A DNA stretch of 64,000 bases from an uncultured Acidimicrobiales bacterium (GCA_958296055.1 CATQHS010000001.1:1252277-1316276); one strand, 5' to 3'; shown: positions 19,927-29,515, counted from the stretch's first letter. The notes: generated by a model from the letters alone, not told the origin. Numbers and translations: made by a program.

Positions 19927-20847
19927 TCAGAACAGCGGGTCGCGCCACTGGGCCGCGGCCCATATGGCACCAGCGACCAGTCCGGCCGCCACTACGCCGC
20001 ACAGCGCCACCGACACCCAGTCCGAGACCCGGCGCCGGGCCAGCGTCACGAACAACCACCCGACCGCCACGCCAGCGGCCAGCCCGCCCAAATGCCCGCC
20101 GATCGAGATGCGGGGGACGATGAAGGTCAGGCCCAGGTTGAGGACCAGCATCGGCATCAGGGGCGTCTTCCACACCGAGACGCCCACCGAGCGCTGAGCG
20201 AACACCAAGGCCCCCATCAGCCCGAACACCGCCCCAGAAGCTCCCACGGTGCTCTGGTTGGGGCTTACCAGCATCACCCCGAACGACCCGCCCAGCATCG
20301 AGACGACGTAGAGGGCCACAAAGCGGGGGCGGCCCAGCATGTGCTCCAGCAGCGTCCCCAGTATCCACAGGATGTAGAGGTTGAAGCCGAGGTGGATGAG
20401 CCCGTCGTGCAGGAAGGCGGAGGTGGCCAGCCGGTAGTACTCGCCGGCATCGACGCCCATGAAGTCGAAGGCACCGCTGGAGTAAGAAACAGCCCGGGCG
20501 AAAAGGGCGCCGTCCACGGCGGCCTGGTCCCCGAGGTTCATCGGAGTGCCCCCGCTCAACAGCGAGTACACGAATCCGATCAGGCTCAGGACGATGAAGG
20601 CCTGGGTGGCCCGGGGCCGCGTATCGACCCATCGGCCCGGTATCACGGTCCGGATCTGGGGCTGGGCCGCGGCTCCGCCGGAGTGGCTGCGGGCGGGCAG
20701 GCACTCCGGGCAGTGAAACCCCACCGTGGCCTGGGTCATGCACTGCGGGCAGATGGGCCGGTCGCAGCGCTGGCAGATCACCCCGCCCCGGTTCTCGGGG
20801 TGCCGGTAGCAGCGAGGGAAGTCTGTCAGGTCCGGTTCAAGCGCCAA
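19927..20847 (-). CDS. Rhomboid family intramembrane serine protease with N-terminal zinc finger
   Basis: This 306-residue protein starts with a B-box-like zinc-binding region (CYRHPENRGGVICQRC ... CPQCM ... FHCPEC). The membrane domain follows: the HLGFNLYILWILG helix, the catalytic Ser in GASGAVFGLMGA and the catalytic His in SIGGHLGGLAAG. The Ser-His dyad is complete, so it is predicted active, cleaving single-pass membrane proteins. It lies 10 bp from the NifU-type gene on the same strand. Confidence 0.9.
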   Translation of the reverse strand: MALEPDLTDFPRCYRHPENRGGVICQRCDRPICPQCMTQATVGFHCPECLPARSHSGGAAAQPQIRTVIPGRWVDTRPRATQAFIVLSLIGFVYSLLSGGTPMNLGDQAAVDGALFARAVSYSSGAFDFMGVDAGEYYRLATSAFLHDGLIHLGFNLYILWILGTLLEHMLGRPRFVALYVVSMLGGSFGVMLVSPNQSTVGASGAVFGLMGALVFAQRSVGVSVWKTPLMPMLVLNLGLTFIVPRISIGGHLGGLAAGVAVGWLFVTLARRRVSDWVSVALCGVVAAGLVAGAIWAAAQWRDPLF

Positions 20848-20857
20848 GCGTCGTCCC

Positions 20858-21118
20858 TTAGAGCCAGACCGAACTCTGGCTCATGCCCAGGGCGTTGACC
20901 TCCACCACTTCGGTGACGCCGTCGACCCGGTCCTTCATGATGCGCTCGATCCCCGCCTTGAGGGTTTGGGTGGAGGCCGGGCAGGTGACGCAGGCCCCGT
21001 GAAGCTCGACGGTGACCACGCCGGTGGCCTCGTCCACGTCGATCAGGTCGATGTCGCCCTGATCGGCCTGGATGGCCGGGCGTATGGCGTCGACGATCTT
21101 CTCGACTTCCTGGCGCAC
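20858..21118 (-). CDS. NifU C-terminal domain Fe-S scaffold/carrier protein
   Basis: This 86-residue protein starts at a GTG with GGAGGAG upstream. It consists of a single NifU-C domain: EVEKIVDAIRPAIQADQGDI and the cluster-binding CxxC in GACVTCPASTQTLK. Such stand-alone Nfu proteins bind and deliver Fe-S clusters. The last residues overlap nothing; the rhomboid gene follows in the same direction. Confidence 0.88.
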   Translation of the reverse strand: MRQEVEKIVDAIRPAIQADQGDIDLIDVDEATGVVTVELHGACVTCPASTQTLKAGIERIMKDRVDGVTEVVEVNALGMSQSSVWL

Positions 21119-21175
21119 GGCTCCTCCTGCCGCCGGCGGGTTGGCGGCACTGCCGTCCAGCCTACGCTCGGGAGC

Positions 21176-21349
21176 GTGAATGGGGCCGCGGTCTTGGCCC
21201 ATCAGGGCGGATGGGACGAGATGCTGATGGTGGCCGGACCGGTGCTGGTGCTGGTCGCCCTGCTGGCCGTGGCCCACCGACGGGCCCACCGGCCGGCGGC
21301 CGCCGCCGAACCCGGCACCCCCGAACCCGGCGCTGGCGATCCCGGCTGA
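21176..21349 (+). CDS. Small single-helix membrane protein
   Basis: This 57-residue frame starts at GTG, with one hydrophobic helix (MLMVAGPVLVLVALLAVAHRR) and an Ala/Pro-rich tail. It is squeezed between the divergent NifU-type gene and the convergent murA. Reality as a gene is plausible but not certain; function unknown. Confidence 0.4.
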   Translation: MNGAAVLAHQGGWDEMLMVAGPVLVLVALLAVAHRRAHRPAAAAEPGTPEPGAGDPG

Positions 21350-21368
21350 AGCGAGAACGGGGCGGCGG

Positions 21369-22655
21369 CTACTCGGCTCGGATGTCGGCGCCGACCGAGG
21401 CCAGCTTGCCGGCCAGGTCCTCATAGCCCCGGGCCACGTGGTGGGCGTCGCTCACCACCGTGGTCCCCTCGGCCCCGAGGCCGGCCACGGCCAGCGCAGC
21501 GCCGGCCCGGATGTCGGTGGCCTTGACCGGCGCCCCCGATAGCCGCTCCACCCCCCGCACCACCGCGTGGTGGGCGTCGGTGCGGATGTCGGCTCCCATG
21601 CGGCGCAGCTCGTCGACGTAGCGGAACCGGCCCGCGAACAGGTTCTCGGTGACTATGCCCACCCCCGACGCCACCGCCAGCATGGTGACCAGGAACGGCT
21701 TGTAGTCGGTGGCCAGCCCCGGGTAGGGCAGGGTGGAGCAGTCCACCGACCGGAGCCGGCCCGGAGAGAAGGCCCAGACGCCGTCGGCGCCGGCCGAGAC
21801 CCGCATCCCCATCTCGCCCAGCTTCTGGGCCAGCATGGCCATGTGGTCGCGCCGGGCGCCGACGATGGTCAGCTCGCCGCCGGCCACCCCCACCGCGGCC
21901 AGGTAGGTGGCGGCCTCGACCCGGTCGCCGATGACGGTGTGGTCGGTCTCGTGCAGCGCCTCGGCGTCGCCGGTCCCCTCGATCACCAGGGTGGGCGAGC
22001 CCGCCCCGGCGATGGACGCCCCCATGCGGTTGAGCATCTCGCACAGGTCGGCGATCTCGGGCTCGCGGGCGGCGTTGTCGATCACCGTCGTGCCCTTGGC
22101 TGCCGACGCGGCCATGACCAGGTTCTCGGTGGCGCCGACGCTGGGGAACTCCAGCAGCACCCTGGTCCCCAGCAGATTCGAGGCCCGGGCCACGATGTTG
22201 CCGTGGACGACCTCCAGCTCGGCCCCCAGCTCGCTGAGGCCCCGCACGTGCATGTCGATGGGCCGGGGTCCCAGGTCGTCGCCGCCGGGCAGGGCCACCC
22301 TGGCTTCGCCGCAGCGGGCCAGCATGGGACCCAGCACGATGACCGAGGCCCGGAACTTTTCGACGATCTCGTAGGGAGCCAGCGGCTCGATCTCGGCCGG
22401 CACCGCGATGTCGAGCGTCGAGGCGGCCTGCGGGCTCCAGCCCACCGTGCACCCGGCGGCTCGCAGCAGGTCGGCCATCGACTCCACGTCGGTGATGCGG
22501 GGCACGTTGCGGAGCCGGTAGGAGCCCTCGGCCAGCAGGGTGGCAGCCATGAGCTTGAGCACCGAGTTCTTGGCACCGGCCACGGCCACGGTTCCCTCCA
22601 AGGGCGGGCCCGGGCGCACGACGATCCGCTTGATCGGCTCGATGGCCACCCTCAC
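21369..22655 (-). CDS. murA: UDP-N-acetylglucosamine 1-carboxyvinyltransferase
   Basis: This 428-residue protein has PLEGTVAVAGAKNSVLKLMA at the start, with the UDP-GlcNAc-binding Lys-Asn pair, and RPIDMHVRGLSELGA. It adds enolpyruvate to UDP-GlcNAc, the first committed step of peptidoglycan synthesis. The active-site loop reads LPGGDDLG where most MurA have PGGCxxG, so Asp126 replaces the fosfomycin-target Cys. It starts at GTG (22655; a second GTG at 22649 is possible). Divergent from the MFS gene. Confidence 0.96.
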   Translation of the reverse strand: MRVAIEPIKRIVVRPGPPLEGTVAVAGAKNSVLKLMAATLLAEGSYRLRNVPRITDVESMADLLRAAGCTVGWSPQAASTLDIAVPAEIEPLAPYEIVEKFRASVIVLGPMLARCGEARVALPGGDDLGPRPIDMHVRGLSELGAELEVVHGNIVARASNLLGTRVLLEFPSVGATENLVMAASAAKGTTVIDNAAREPEIADLCEMLNRMGASIAGAGSPTLVIEGTGDAEALHETDHTVIGDRVEAATYLAAVGVAGGELTIVGARRDHMAMLAQKLGEMGMRVSAGADGVWAFSPGRLRSVDCSTLPYPGLATDYKPFLVTMLAVASGVGIVTENLFAGRFRYVDELRRMGADIRTDAHHAVVRGVERLSGAPVKATDIRAGAALAVAGLGAEGTTVVSDAHHVARGYEDLAGKLASVGADIRAE

Positions 22656-22797
22656 AGGCTAATTCGCCCGATCCGGCCCGCCGGTGCACCCCTCCGGCCC
22701 CGGCTGGACCAGAGGGTGGATGCATTCCCTCTAGAGCCTGGGACACGGCCCACCCCTATCCTCTCGGGACGAACAGACGGGCGACCAGAGGAGTCGG

Positions 22798-24393
22798 GTG
22801 ACCCGGGTCCGGCAGGTTTTGCACTGCGACGACGAGGAGCTGGCGGCCCGGAGAGCCCCTCGGACCGACATAGTGGCCGAACGGGCCGCGGGGTCGTCCG
22901 GGAAGGCCGGCGGGGCCGACCGGTTCGGTGCGGCCGGCGGCCCGTTCCGGTCTTATGAGCGCCGGGTGGAGGCCCGGCCCGCCGGGTCCGGGCGCTGGGA
23001 GCTGACCGAGACCACCGACTACCGCCTGGCCGCTCCGGGGTGGAGTTGGGTGTTCCACTTCCCGGTGAAGCAAGCCATCCGCCGCCGCCAGGCCGACCAC
23101 CGGTACTGGTGGGCGCCCCCGGACCGGCTCGACCCCCGGCCCGCCACCGTGCTGGCCCTGCTCTGCACCGTCCAGGTCATCGACGGCTACCTGGGGACGG
23201 TGCTCACCCAGACCCTCACGTTCGCCGCCGACGAGATGGGCCACGGCAACACCGCCCAGGGAATCGTGTTCGCGGTGGTGCGGGTCGGGGTGCTGCTGGC
23301 GCTGGTCACGGTGACGCTGGCCGACCGCCGCGGGCGCCGCAAGCTGCTGCTGGCCGCCGGGACCGGGAGCTGCCTGGTGACCGCCCTGGGAGCGGCCTCG
23401 CCGACGCTGTGGTTCTTGGGCGGAACCCAGCTCGTGGCCCGGGGTCTGGCCACCGCGCTGGGGGTGCTCATCGTCATCATGGCGATGGAGGAGATGCCGG
23501 CCCGGTCCCGGGCCTGGGCCGCCTCGGTGCTGGTGCTGTGCGCCGGACTGGGGGCGGGGATGGCGGTGTGGGTGCTGCCGGTGGCCGACTGGCACCAGCG
23601 GGGCTGGCGGGTCGTCTACCTGGTGCCCTTGCTGGGCCTGGCCGGGCTGGGGGCGGTCCGCCGGAAGCTGCCCGAAAGCCGGCGGTTCGAGGCGGGCCGG
23701 ACCGCGGCCCCGCCCGGGACCGACCCCTCCGGCCCCGACATTCGGGAGCAGCGGCAACCGCTCGATCCCGATATCCGAGAGCAGCGCCGCCGGAGGTTGG
23801 CGCTGCTGGCGGCCGCCGCTTTTTTTATCGCCATGTTCGCGGCCCCGGCCTCCAGCCTCCAGAACGACTTCCTCAAGGACGAGCGCGGCTTCTCGGCCGG
23901 GGAGATAACGCTGTTCACGCTGGCCACCAGCACCCCGGCCGGGATCGGCGTTCTGGTCGGCGGCTACCTGGCCGACCGCCGGGGCCGCCGCCGGGTAGGC
24001 GCGGCCGGCCTAGTTCTGGGGACGGCGGCGGCAGCCTGGGCCTTCTTCACCAGCGGGCCGGCCCTGTGGCTGCTGACGCTGGCCAGCACGCTGGCGGGGG
24101 GGCTGACCGTGCCGGCCCTGGCCGTGTACGGGCCCGAGCTGTTCGGCACCCACGACCGAGGCCGGGCCAACGGCTTGGTCGTCACCTTGGGGGTGACGGG
24201 CAGCGCGGTGGGCCTGTTCACCGCGGGCTGGCTGTCGGACCAGCTCGGCGGCCGGCTCGGACCGGCTCTGGCCCTGCTGGCGATCGGCCCGCTGATCGTG
24301 GCCGGGCTGGTGCTGGTGAAGTTCCCCGAGACCGCCGGCCGCGAGCTAGAGGACCTCAACCCCCAAGACCATCCCGCCCCCGCCGGAGAATGA
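22798..24393 (+). CDS. MFS transporter with soluble N-terminal extension
   Basis: This 531-residue protein starts at GTG. The first 115 residues are soluble (RWELTETTDYRLAAPGWSWV) and of unknown role. Twelve hydrophobic segments follow, with the MFS loop motif ADRRGRRKLLL after helix 2 and again ADRRGRRRVG in the second half. The sequence resembles sugar-porter or metabolite:H+ symporter-type MFS proteins. Substrate unknown. It stands alone, divergent from murA. Confidence 0.85.
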   Translation: MTRVRQVLHCDDEELAARRAPRTDIVAERAAGSSGKAGGADRFGAAGGPFRSYERRVEARPAGSGRWELTETTDYRLAAPGWSWVFHFPVKQAIRRRQADHRYWWAPPDRLDPRPATVLALLCTVQVIDGYLGTVLTQTLTFAADEMGHGNTAQGIVFAVVRVGVLLALVTVTLADRRGRRKLLLAAGTGSCLVTALGAASPTLWFLGGTQLVARGLATALGVLIVIMAMEEMPARSRAWAASVLVLCAGLGAGMAVWVLPVADWHQRGWRVVYLVPLLGLAGLGAVRRKLPESRRFEAGRTAAPPGTDPSGPDIREQRQPLDPDIREQRRRRLALLAAAAFFIAMFAAPASSLQNDFLKDERGFSAGEITLFTLATSTPAGIGVLVGGYLADRRGRRRVGAAGLVLGTAAAAWAFFTSGPALWLLTLASTLAGGLTVPALAVYGPELFGTHDRGRANGLVVTLGVTGSAVGLFTAGWLSDQLGGRLGPALALLAIGPLIVAGLVLVKFPETAGRELEDLNPQDHPAPAGE

Positions 24394-24464
24394 GCCCCGT
24401 CCCGCCCGCCCTGGGCTAGCCTCGCCGATGGTTGTCGCCGTATCTACGCCACAAGGGGCCCTAC

Positions 24465-26417
24465 ATGGTTATGCGCGTTGTCAGCAGACGGAGAACTCTG
24501 GCCGTCTCCGCCATAGTTCTTGCCTCTATGGCCGCGGGGACGAGCGCCGACGCTCAGCCGGATTTCTCTCCACCAATTTACTCGGCCCAATGCTCGGACG
24601 GGACCTACGTAAGCAACCCTGAGTCCAAGCCTGATCTGGTTTCCGACTGCATGGCATTGGTCGCAGTCAGAAACCATTTCATGAACAACCCGTTGAATTA
24701 TGGAACCGAATGGAACACCCCATGGAGGGGCGTCACCATCCGTGATGGTCGGGCTGTAGCCCTCGATTTCTCCGGCAGTAAATTGTCCGGCACGATCCCG
24801 CCCGAACTCGGCAACCTCACCGCTCTGGACTACCTGCACCTCGGGAATAACCAACTAACCGGCCCTATCCCTTCCGAACTAGGCAGCCTCACCCGACTGG
24901 AGTATTTGTACCTTCTCGGCAATGAATTGTCCGGCACGATCCCGCCCGAACTGGGCAACCTCACCGCTCTGGACTACCTGCGCCTCGGGGACAACCAACT
25001 CTCCGGCACGATCCCAGCCGAACTCGGCAACCTGGCCAGCCTCCGCTCGCTACATCTAGAAAGCAACCAGCTCTCCGGCACGATCCCAGCCGGACTCGGC
25101 CGTCTCACCCGACTGGAGTATTTGTACCTCCGAAGCAACGAATTGTCAGGAGCCATCCCGCCTGAACTCGGCAACCTGGCCAGCCTTCGCTCGCTACATC
25201 TAGAAAGCAACCAACTTACCGGTGCCATCCCCGCCCAACTGGGCAACCTCACCCGGATGGACTACCTACACCTCGAAAACAACCAACTAACCGGCACCAT
25301 CCCCGCCGAACTCGGCAACCTCACCCGACTGGGCTCCTTGTATCTCCACGTCAATGAACTGTCCGGCGCCATCCCGCCCGAACTGGGCAACCTCACCCGA
25401 CTGGACTACCTACACCTCGAAAACAACCAACTAACCGGCACCATCCCCGCCGAACTAGGCAACCTGGCCAACCTTCGCTCTCTGCATCTCGAAGACAATC
25501 TACTGACCGGTCCGATCCCGCCCGAACTGGGCAACCTCACCCGGATGGACTACCTACACCTCGAAAACAACCAACTAACCGGCACCATCCCCGCCGAACT
25601 AGGCAACCTCACCCGGATGGACTTGCTGCACCTCGAAAACAACCAACTGACCGGCACCATCCCCGCCGAACTAGGCGATGTGGTGCTATGGAGGTTGTGG
25701 ATTCAGAACAACCGGCTGTCCGGTGAGATACCAGCGAAGCTGCGAGTGGCCCGATCATTCAAGTTCTGCAACAATCAGCTTACGGGGGCTTTGCCGCCCA
25801 ATCTTCGCAATGCCGTAGAAAATTTCACCGGCGACATGAACGACATCGCATCTTGCTACGAAGGCACGTTCAGCGATGACGACGGCAGCGTCCACGAAGA
25901 CGACATAGAAACCATCGCCCGATGGGAGATAACTCTGGGTTGTGGAACCGGCAGATTCTGTCCCTCCGAGACCGTTACCAGAAGCCAGATGGCAGCCTTC
26001 CTGCACCGGGCGGTCGCCCGCCTGTACGGGACGCCCGAAGCCCACGGCCAGATCCAGTTGGCCGACGTCGCCGCGGACGCCTGGTACCGGCCCTACGCGC
26101 AGTGGGCGGTGGGCCGCGGCGTGATGCGAACCGTCGGCGGAAGCTTCGATCCCGGCGCGGCCGTGACCCGGGCCGACATGGCCGAGATGATCGTGGCCGC
26201 CTTCGATCACCTGTCCGCACCGACCGAGTCCCAGAACCTGTTCTCAGACGTAGGCGGCCTCCCGGAGGCCACGATCCTGGCGATTGAAGGCGTCCACGCC
26301 GCCGGAGTCACCGAAGGCTGCGAAACGTCACCCCTGAGATACTGCCCCGCCGAAGAGGTCACCCGGGCCCAGGCCGCCTCATTCCTAGCCCGCGCCGTTC
26401 AAAGCGCCCCGGAGTAA
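24465..26417 (+). CDS. Secreted leucine-rich-repeat protein with S-layer-homology repeats
   Basis: This 650-residue protein starts at ATG after AGGGG. A signal peptide (RRRTLAVSAIVLASMAAG, cleavage near ADA-Q) is followed by a short cap with Cys residues. About 13-14 leucine-rich repeats of 24 residues come next (consensus IPxELGNLTxLxYLxLxxNQ then LxGT). These are of the plant-specific type. The C-terminal 180 residues hold three SLH-like repeats (CPSETVTRSQMAAFLHRAV, FDPGAAVTRADMAEMIV, YCPAEEVTRAQAASFLARAV). SLH repeats tether proteins to the wall, so the LRR part is probably displayed outside for adhesion or partner binding. Confidence 0.88.
   Translation: MVMRVVSRRRTLAVSAIVLASMAAGTSADAQPDFSPPIYSAQCSDGTYVSNPESKPDLVSDCMALVAVRNHFMNNPLNYGTEWNTPWRGVTIRDGRAVALDFSGSKLSGTIPPELGNLTALDYLHLGNNQLTGPIPSELGSLTRLEYLYLLGNELSGTIPPELGNLTALDYLRLGDNQLSGTIPAELGNLASLRSLHLESNQLSGTIPAGLGRLTRLEYLYLRSNELSGAIPPELGNLASLRSLHLESNQLTGAIPAQLGNLTRMDYLHLENNQLTGTIPAELGNLTRLGSLYLHVNELSGAIPPELGNLTRLDYLHLENNQLTGTIPAELGNLANLRSLHLEDNLLTGPIPPELGNLTRMDYLHLENNQLTGTIPAELGNLTRMDLLHLENNQLTGTIPAELGDVVLWRLWIQNNRLSGEIPAKLRVARSFKFCNNQLTGALPPNLRNAVENFTGDMNDIASCYEGTFSDDDGSVHEDDIETIARWEITLGCGTGRFCPSETVTRSQMAAFLHRAVARLYGTPEAHGQIQLADVAADAWYRPYAQWAVGRGVMRTVGGSFDPGAAVTRADMAEMIVAAFDHLSAPTESQNLFSDVGGLPEATILAIEGVHAAGVTEGCETSPLRYCPAEEVTRAQAASFLARAVQSAPE
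24778..25740. repeat. 72-bp coding repeats of the LRR region
   Basis: About 13 tandem units of 72 bp (24 codons). Some are near-identical at DNA level: the ACCTCGAAAACAACCAACTA segment recurs at about 25271, 25415 and 25559. This points to recent intragenic duplication or conversion. Confidence 0.85.
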
Positions 26418-26447
26418 CCGGGGCCGTTCCGGCTGGTTCCGGGCCGG

Positions 26448-27593
26448 TCAGCGGCGGTTGAGGCGGTCCAGTTCGGCTTCGTCCACCTCCACCTCCCCGC
26501 CGCCGCCCAGGCGGGGGCGCAGGGCCGTGTACAGCACCAGCACCAGGGCGGCGATGCCGAAGGGGACCACGCCGTCGCCCCGGCCGGTGTAGGTCGGGTA
26601 GAGCACGAAGGCCGACAGCAGCGCCGTCCACGCCCACAAGATGAGCACCGAGCGCCGGTGGCCGTGCCCGAGGCGCACCAGCCGGTGGTGGAGGTGCCCC
26701 CGGTCGGGCACCGCCAAGCCCTGGCGGCGGACCAGTCGGCGCACGATGGCGAAGGCCGTGTCCAGCAGAGGCACGCCCAGGATCACCAGCGATATGAAGA
26801 TGGGGGCGAAGAAGAAGAACGACTGGCCGCTGAACTCCCCGGTGGACCGGCCCCCCACGCTCATGGTGGAGGCGGCCAGCAGCACCCCCAGCAGCAGGGA
26901 CCCGCCGTCGCCCATGAACACCCGGGCCGGGAACAGGTTGTGGGGCAGGAAACCCACACACACCCCCAGGGTGATAACCGCCCACAGCGCCCCCGGGTTG
27001 TCGGGGCCGATGATCCCCGCGTCGGCCAGCCGCATGGCGTAGGCCAGGAAGGTGGCCGAGGCGATGGCCACTATGCCCGCGGCCAGCCCGTCGAGGCCGT
27101 CGACCAGGTTCACCGCGTTGGCCATGCCCACCACCCACAGCACCGTCACCAGCGCCGACCAGTCCGCCGACAGGAACAGCAAGTCCCAAAACGGCACCCG
27201 CAAGACCAGGATCGACACCCCGGCCCAAAACAGCACCGCGCCGGCCAGCGCCATCCCGGCCACCTTGGCCGGCGGGGAGATGTCGCGCCCGTCGTCGTAG
27301 AAGCCGACCGCGAAGGCGATCGCCGCCGCGGCCAGCACCCCGGCCAGCTCGGCCCGGGCCGCGACCATCCCGGCGAAGTCGTCGATGAGCAGGGCCGCGC
27401 CGACGGCACCGACCACCCCGGCCAGCATGGCCGCTCCCCCGGCCGCCGGGACGGGGCTGAGCCGGGCGCCGCGGTCCTCGGGCACCGCCACCGCCCCGGT
27501 CCGGACCGCCAGCCGGCTGGTGAGCGGCACGGCCGCGAAGCTGATCACCGCGGCGGTGAGCCCCACCAGCAGATGGGCCGCCAGCGAGGGCAC
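26448..27593 (-). CDS. wecA: Undecaprenyl-phosphate GlcNAc-1-phosphate transferase (WecA/Rfe-like)
   Basis: This 381-residue polytopic protein of the MraY/WecA family carries FAVGFYDDGRD (substrate-binding Asp pair), NAVNLVDGLDGLAAG, FMGDGGSLLLG and the WecA-type GHLHHRLV loop. It transfers GlcNAc-1-P (or a similar sugar) to undecaprenyl phosphate, starting cell-wall linkage or polysaccharide synthesis. In mycobacteria the orthologue (rfe) also lies in the prfA-prmC-sua5 block. It is 9 bp downstream of glyA. Confidence 0.9.
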   Translation of the reverse strand: MPSLAAHLLVGLTAAVISFAAVPLTSRLAVRTGAVAVPEDRGARLSPVPAAGGAAMLAGVVGAVGAALLIDDFAGMVAARAELAGVLAAAAIAFAVGFYDDGRDISPPAKVAGMALAGAVLFWAGVSILVLRVPFWDLLFLSADWSALVTVLWVVGMANAVNLVDGLDGLAAGIVAIASATFLAYAMRLADAGIIGPDNPGALWAVITLGVCVGFLPHNLFPARVFMGDGGSLLLGVLLAASTMSVGGRSTGEFSGQSFFFFAPIFISLVILGVPLLDTAFAIVRRLVRRQGLAVPDRGHLHHRLVRLGHGHRRSVLILWAWTALLSAFVLYPTYTGRGDGVVPFGIAALVLVLYTALRPRLGGGGEVEVDEAELDRLNRR

Positions 27594-27602
27594 GGCGGCG
27601 GT

Positions 27603-28850
27603 TCAGCCCAGCTCGGGGTAAGGCGGCTTGGCTGTGCTCAGGGCCCGGGCCTCGGCCGCCACCGCGGCCAGCGCCGAGGGGTCGTCGCGGCCGCCGAGGG
27701 CCCGGGCGATGAGATCGGCGACGGCGGCCATGTCGGCCTCGTCCATTCCCTGGGTGGTCACCGCTGGGGTGCCGATCCGCACCCCCGACGCCACGAACGG
27801 CGACCGCGGGTCGTCGGGCACCGTGTTCTTGTTGAGGCTGATCCCGGCGGAGTCGAGGACGGCCTGGGCCTGTTTGCCGGTGAGGTCGGGATCGAAGGAC
27901 CGGAGATCTACCAGCAGCAGATGGTTGTCGGTGCCGCCGGAGACCAGCCGGAAGCCGCGGCTGGCCAGCGCGGAGGCCAGGGCCCCGGCGTTGCTGACGA
28001 TCCGGCGGGCGTAGTCCCCGAACTCGTCGGTGGCCGCCTCCCCGAAGGCCTGGGCTTTGGCCGCCACCGCGTGGTCCAGCGGACCGCCCTGGATCCCGGG
28101 GAAGGCCGCCTTGTCGATGGCGGCGGCCAGGTCGGACCGGCACACGATGCCGCCGCCCCGGGGGCCCCGCAGCGTCTTGTGGGTGGTGAAGGTGACCACG
28201 TCGGCCACCGGCACCGGGTTGGGGTGGACGCCGCCAGCTATGAGGCCGGCGATGTGGGCGGCGTCGAACATCAGCCGGGCTCCGACCTCGTCCGCGATCT
28301 CCCGCAGCGGCTCGGGGTGGATCAGGCGCGGGTAGGCGGTGGCCCCGGCCACGATCAGCTTGGGCCGATGGCGCCGGGCCAGGTCCCGGAGCTGGTCGAG
28401 GTCGATGCGCTCATCGCTGGCGGTCACGCCGTAGGAGACGAAGTCGTAGAGGGCGCCGGAGAAGTTGACCGGCGACCCGTGGGTGAGGTGGCCTCCGTGG
28501 TCGAGGCTCATGCCCAGCACCGTGTCGCCCGGCTCGAGGAGGGCCTGGTAGGCGATCATGTTGGCGATGGCGCCGGCGTGGGGCTGGACGTTGGCGTGAT
28601 CGGCGCCGAACAGCTCGCAGGCCCGGCGCCGGGCCAGGTCCTCCACCTCGTCCACCACGGCGTTGCCGCCGTAGTAGCGGCGTCCGGGGTAGCCCTCGCT
28701 GTACTTGTTGGTGAACACCGAGCCGGTGGCGGCCATGACGGCCGGGCTGGCGAAGTTCTCCGAGGCGATGAGCTGGATGGTGGTGTTCTGGCGGTGCTCT
28801 TCCTGGCGGGTCAGGTCGAACACCGCGTTGTCGGCGGCGGGCCACGGCAT
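27603..28850 (-). CDS. glyA: Serine hydroxymethyltransferase
   Basis: This 415-residue PLP enzyme has [35 protein letters not shown], and the PLP lysine in [16 protein letters not shown]. It interconverts serine and glycine with tetrahydrofolate, feeding one-carbon metabolism. A strong AAGGAGG site precedes the ATG. It lies between rpiB and wecA on the same strand with short gaps. Confidence 0.97.
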   Translation of the reverse strand: MPWPAADNAVFDLTRQEEHRQNTTIQLIASENFASPAVMAATGSVFTNKYSEGYPGRRYYGGNAVVDEVEDLARRRACELFGADHANVQPHAGAIANMIAYQALLEPGDTVLGMSLDHGGHLTHGSPVNFSGALYDFVSYGVTASDERIDLDQLRDLARRHRPKLIVAGATAYPRLIHPEPLREIADEVGARLMFDAAHIAGLIAGGVHPNPVPVADVVTFTTHKTLRGPRGGGIVCRSDLAAAIDKAAFPGIQGGPLDHAVAAKAQAFGEAATDEFGDYARRIVSNAGALASALASRGFRLVSGGTDNHLLLVDLRSFDPDLTGKQAQAVLDSAGISLNKNTVPDDPRSPFVASGVRIGTPAVTTQGMDEADMAAVADLIARALGGRDDPSALAAVAAEARALSTAKPPYPELG

Positions 28851-28877
28851 CGGCTTCCTCCTTGGCGAGGGCGTAGA

Positions 28878-29360
28878 TCACGGTTCGCTCGTCTGATCGC
28901 TGGGTCGCCCGGTCACCGGGTCGGAGGCGGCCAGGGCGTCGATCTTGGCCACCCGGGCGGTGTGGCGGCCTGCCTCGAAGGCGGCGTCCAGCCAGGCGTC
29001 GAGGGCCTCGCGGGCCACCTCGGACCCCACCAGCCGCTCCCCCAGGCACAGCACGTTGGCGTCGTTGTGGCGGCGGGCCAGGCGGGCCGAGGTGGCGTCG
29101 TGGGCGACGGCGGCCCGGACGCCGGCGATCTTGTTGGCGGCCATGGCGATCCCGATGCCGGTGCCGCACACGCACAGGCCCAGGTCGGCGTGGCCCGCGG
29201 CCACGGCCCGGCCCACCGCCGCCCCGAAGTCGGGGTAGTCGACCGGCTCGATCGATCGGGCGCCGCAGTCGATCACCTCGAGGCCGCGGCCCCGGAGATG
29301 GTCGGCCAGCGCCTGCTTCATGGCGAAGCCGGCGTGGTCGGCGCCCACCGCTATCCGCAC
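28878..29360 (-). CDS. rpiB: Ribose-5-phosphate isomerase B
   Basis: This 160-residue protein starts at GTG (VRIAVGADHAGFAMK). The catalytic Cys region VCGTGIGIAMAANK and the DYPDFG motif are those of RpiB/LacAB isomerases, and the HNDANVLCLG segment is present. It interconverts ribose-5-P and ribulose-5-P in the pentose phosphate pathway. It is 27 bp upstream of glyA. Confidence 0.94.
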   Translation of the reverse strand: MRIAVGADHAGFAMKQALADHLRGRGLEVIDCGARSIEPVDYPDFGAAVGRAVAAGHADLGLCVCGTGIGIAMAANKIAGVRAAVAHDATSARLARRHNDANVLCLGERLVGSEVAREALDAWLDAAFEAGRHTARVAKIDALAASDPVTGRPSDQTSEP

Positions 29361-29451
29361 AGCGGCCGATCCTACCCACCGGCCTCGTCGGCCCATCCCG
29401 AGCGCCTCATCAGCCCCGCCCCAATCGGCCCGGTAGCCCCGCAGAGGGTGA

Positions 29452-29476
29452 AATCTGAACTTGACGTGTTCAGATT
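29452..29476. promoter_or_regulatory. Perfect 9-bp dyad AATCTGAAC-N7-GTTCAGATT
   Basis: The dyad lies between tsaC-like and rpiB, 92 bp before the rpiB start. On the plus strand the spacer is TTGACGT, and a good ribosome-binding site (AGAAGGAGGG) plus ATG at 29493 follows. That frame ends after 23 codons inside the tsaC-like 3' end. It may be an operator for rpiB, or the control region of a plus-strand gene now lost. Confidence 0.5.
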
Positions 29477-29515
29477 GTGCAGAAGGAGGGCTGATGGCCG
29501 GGCGGCGGTTTGGGC

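Noticed and set aside
24778..25740. Regular repeats that might be a CRISPR array
   Set aside because: The 72-bp units are contiguous, in frame and encode leucine-rich repeats; there are no unique spacers.
28851..28877. Glycine riboswitch upstream of glyA
   Set aside because: The rpiB-glyA gap is only 27 bases, too short for any riboswitch.
29468..29476. LexA box in the 29452 dyad (GAAC...GTTC)
   Set aside because: The half-sites are 7 bases apart, not the 4 of actinobacterial LexA sites.
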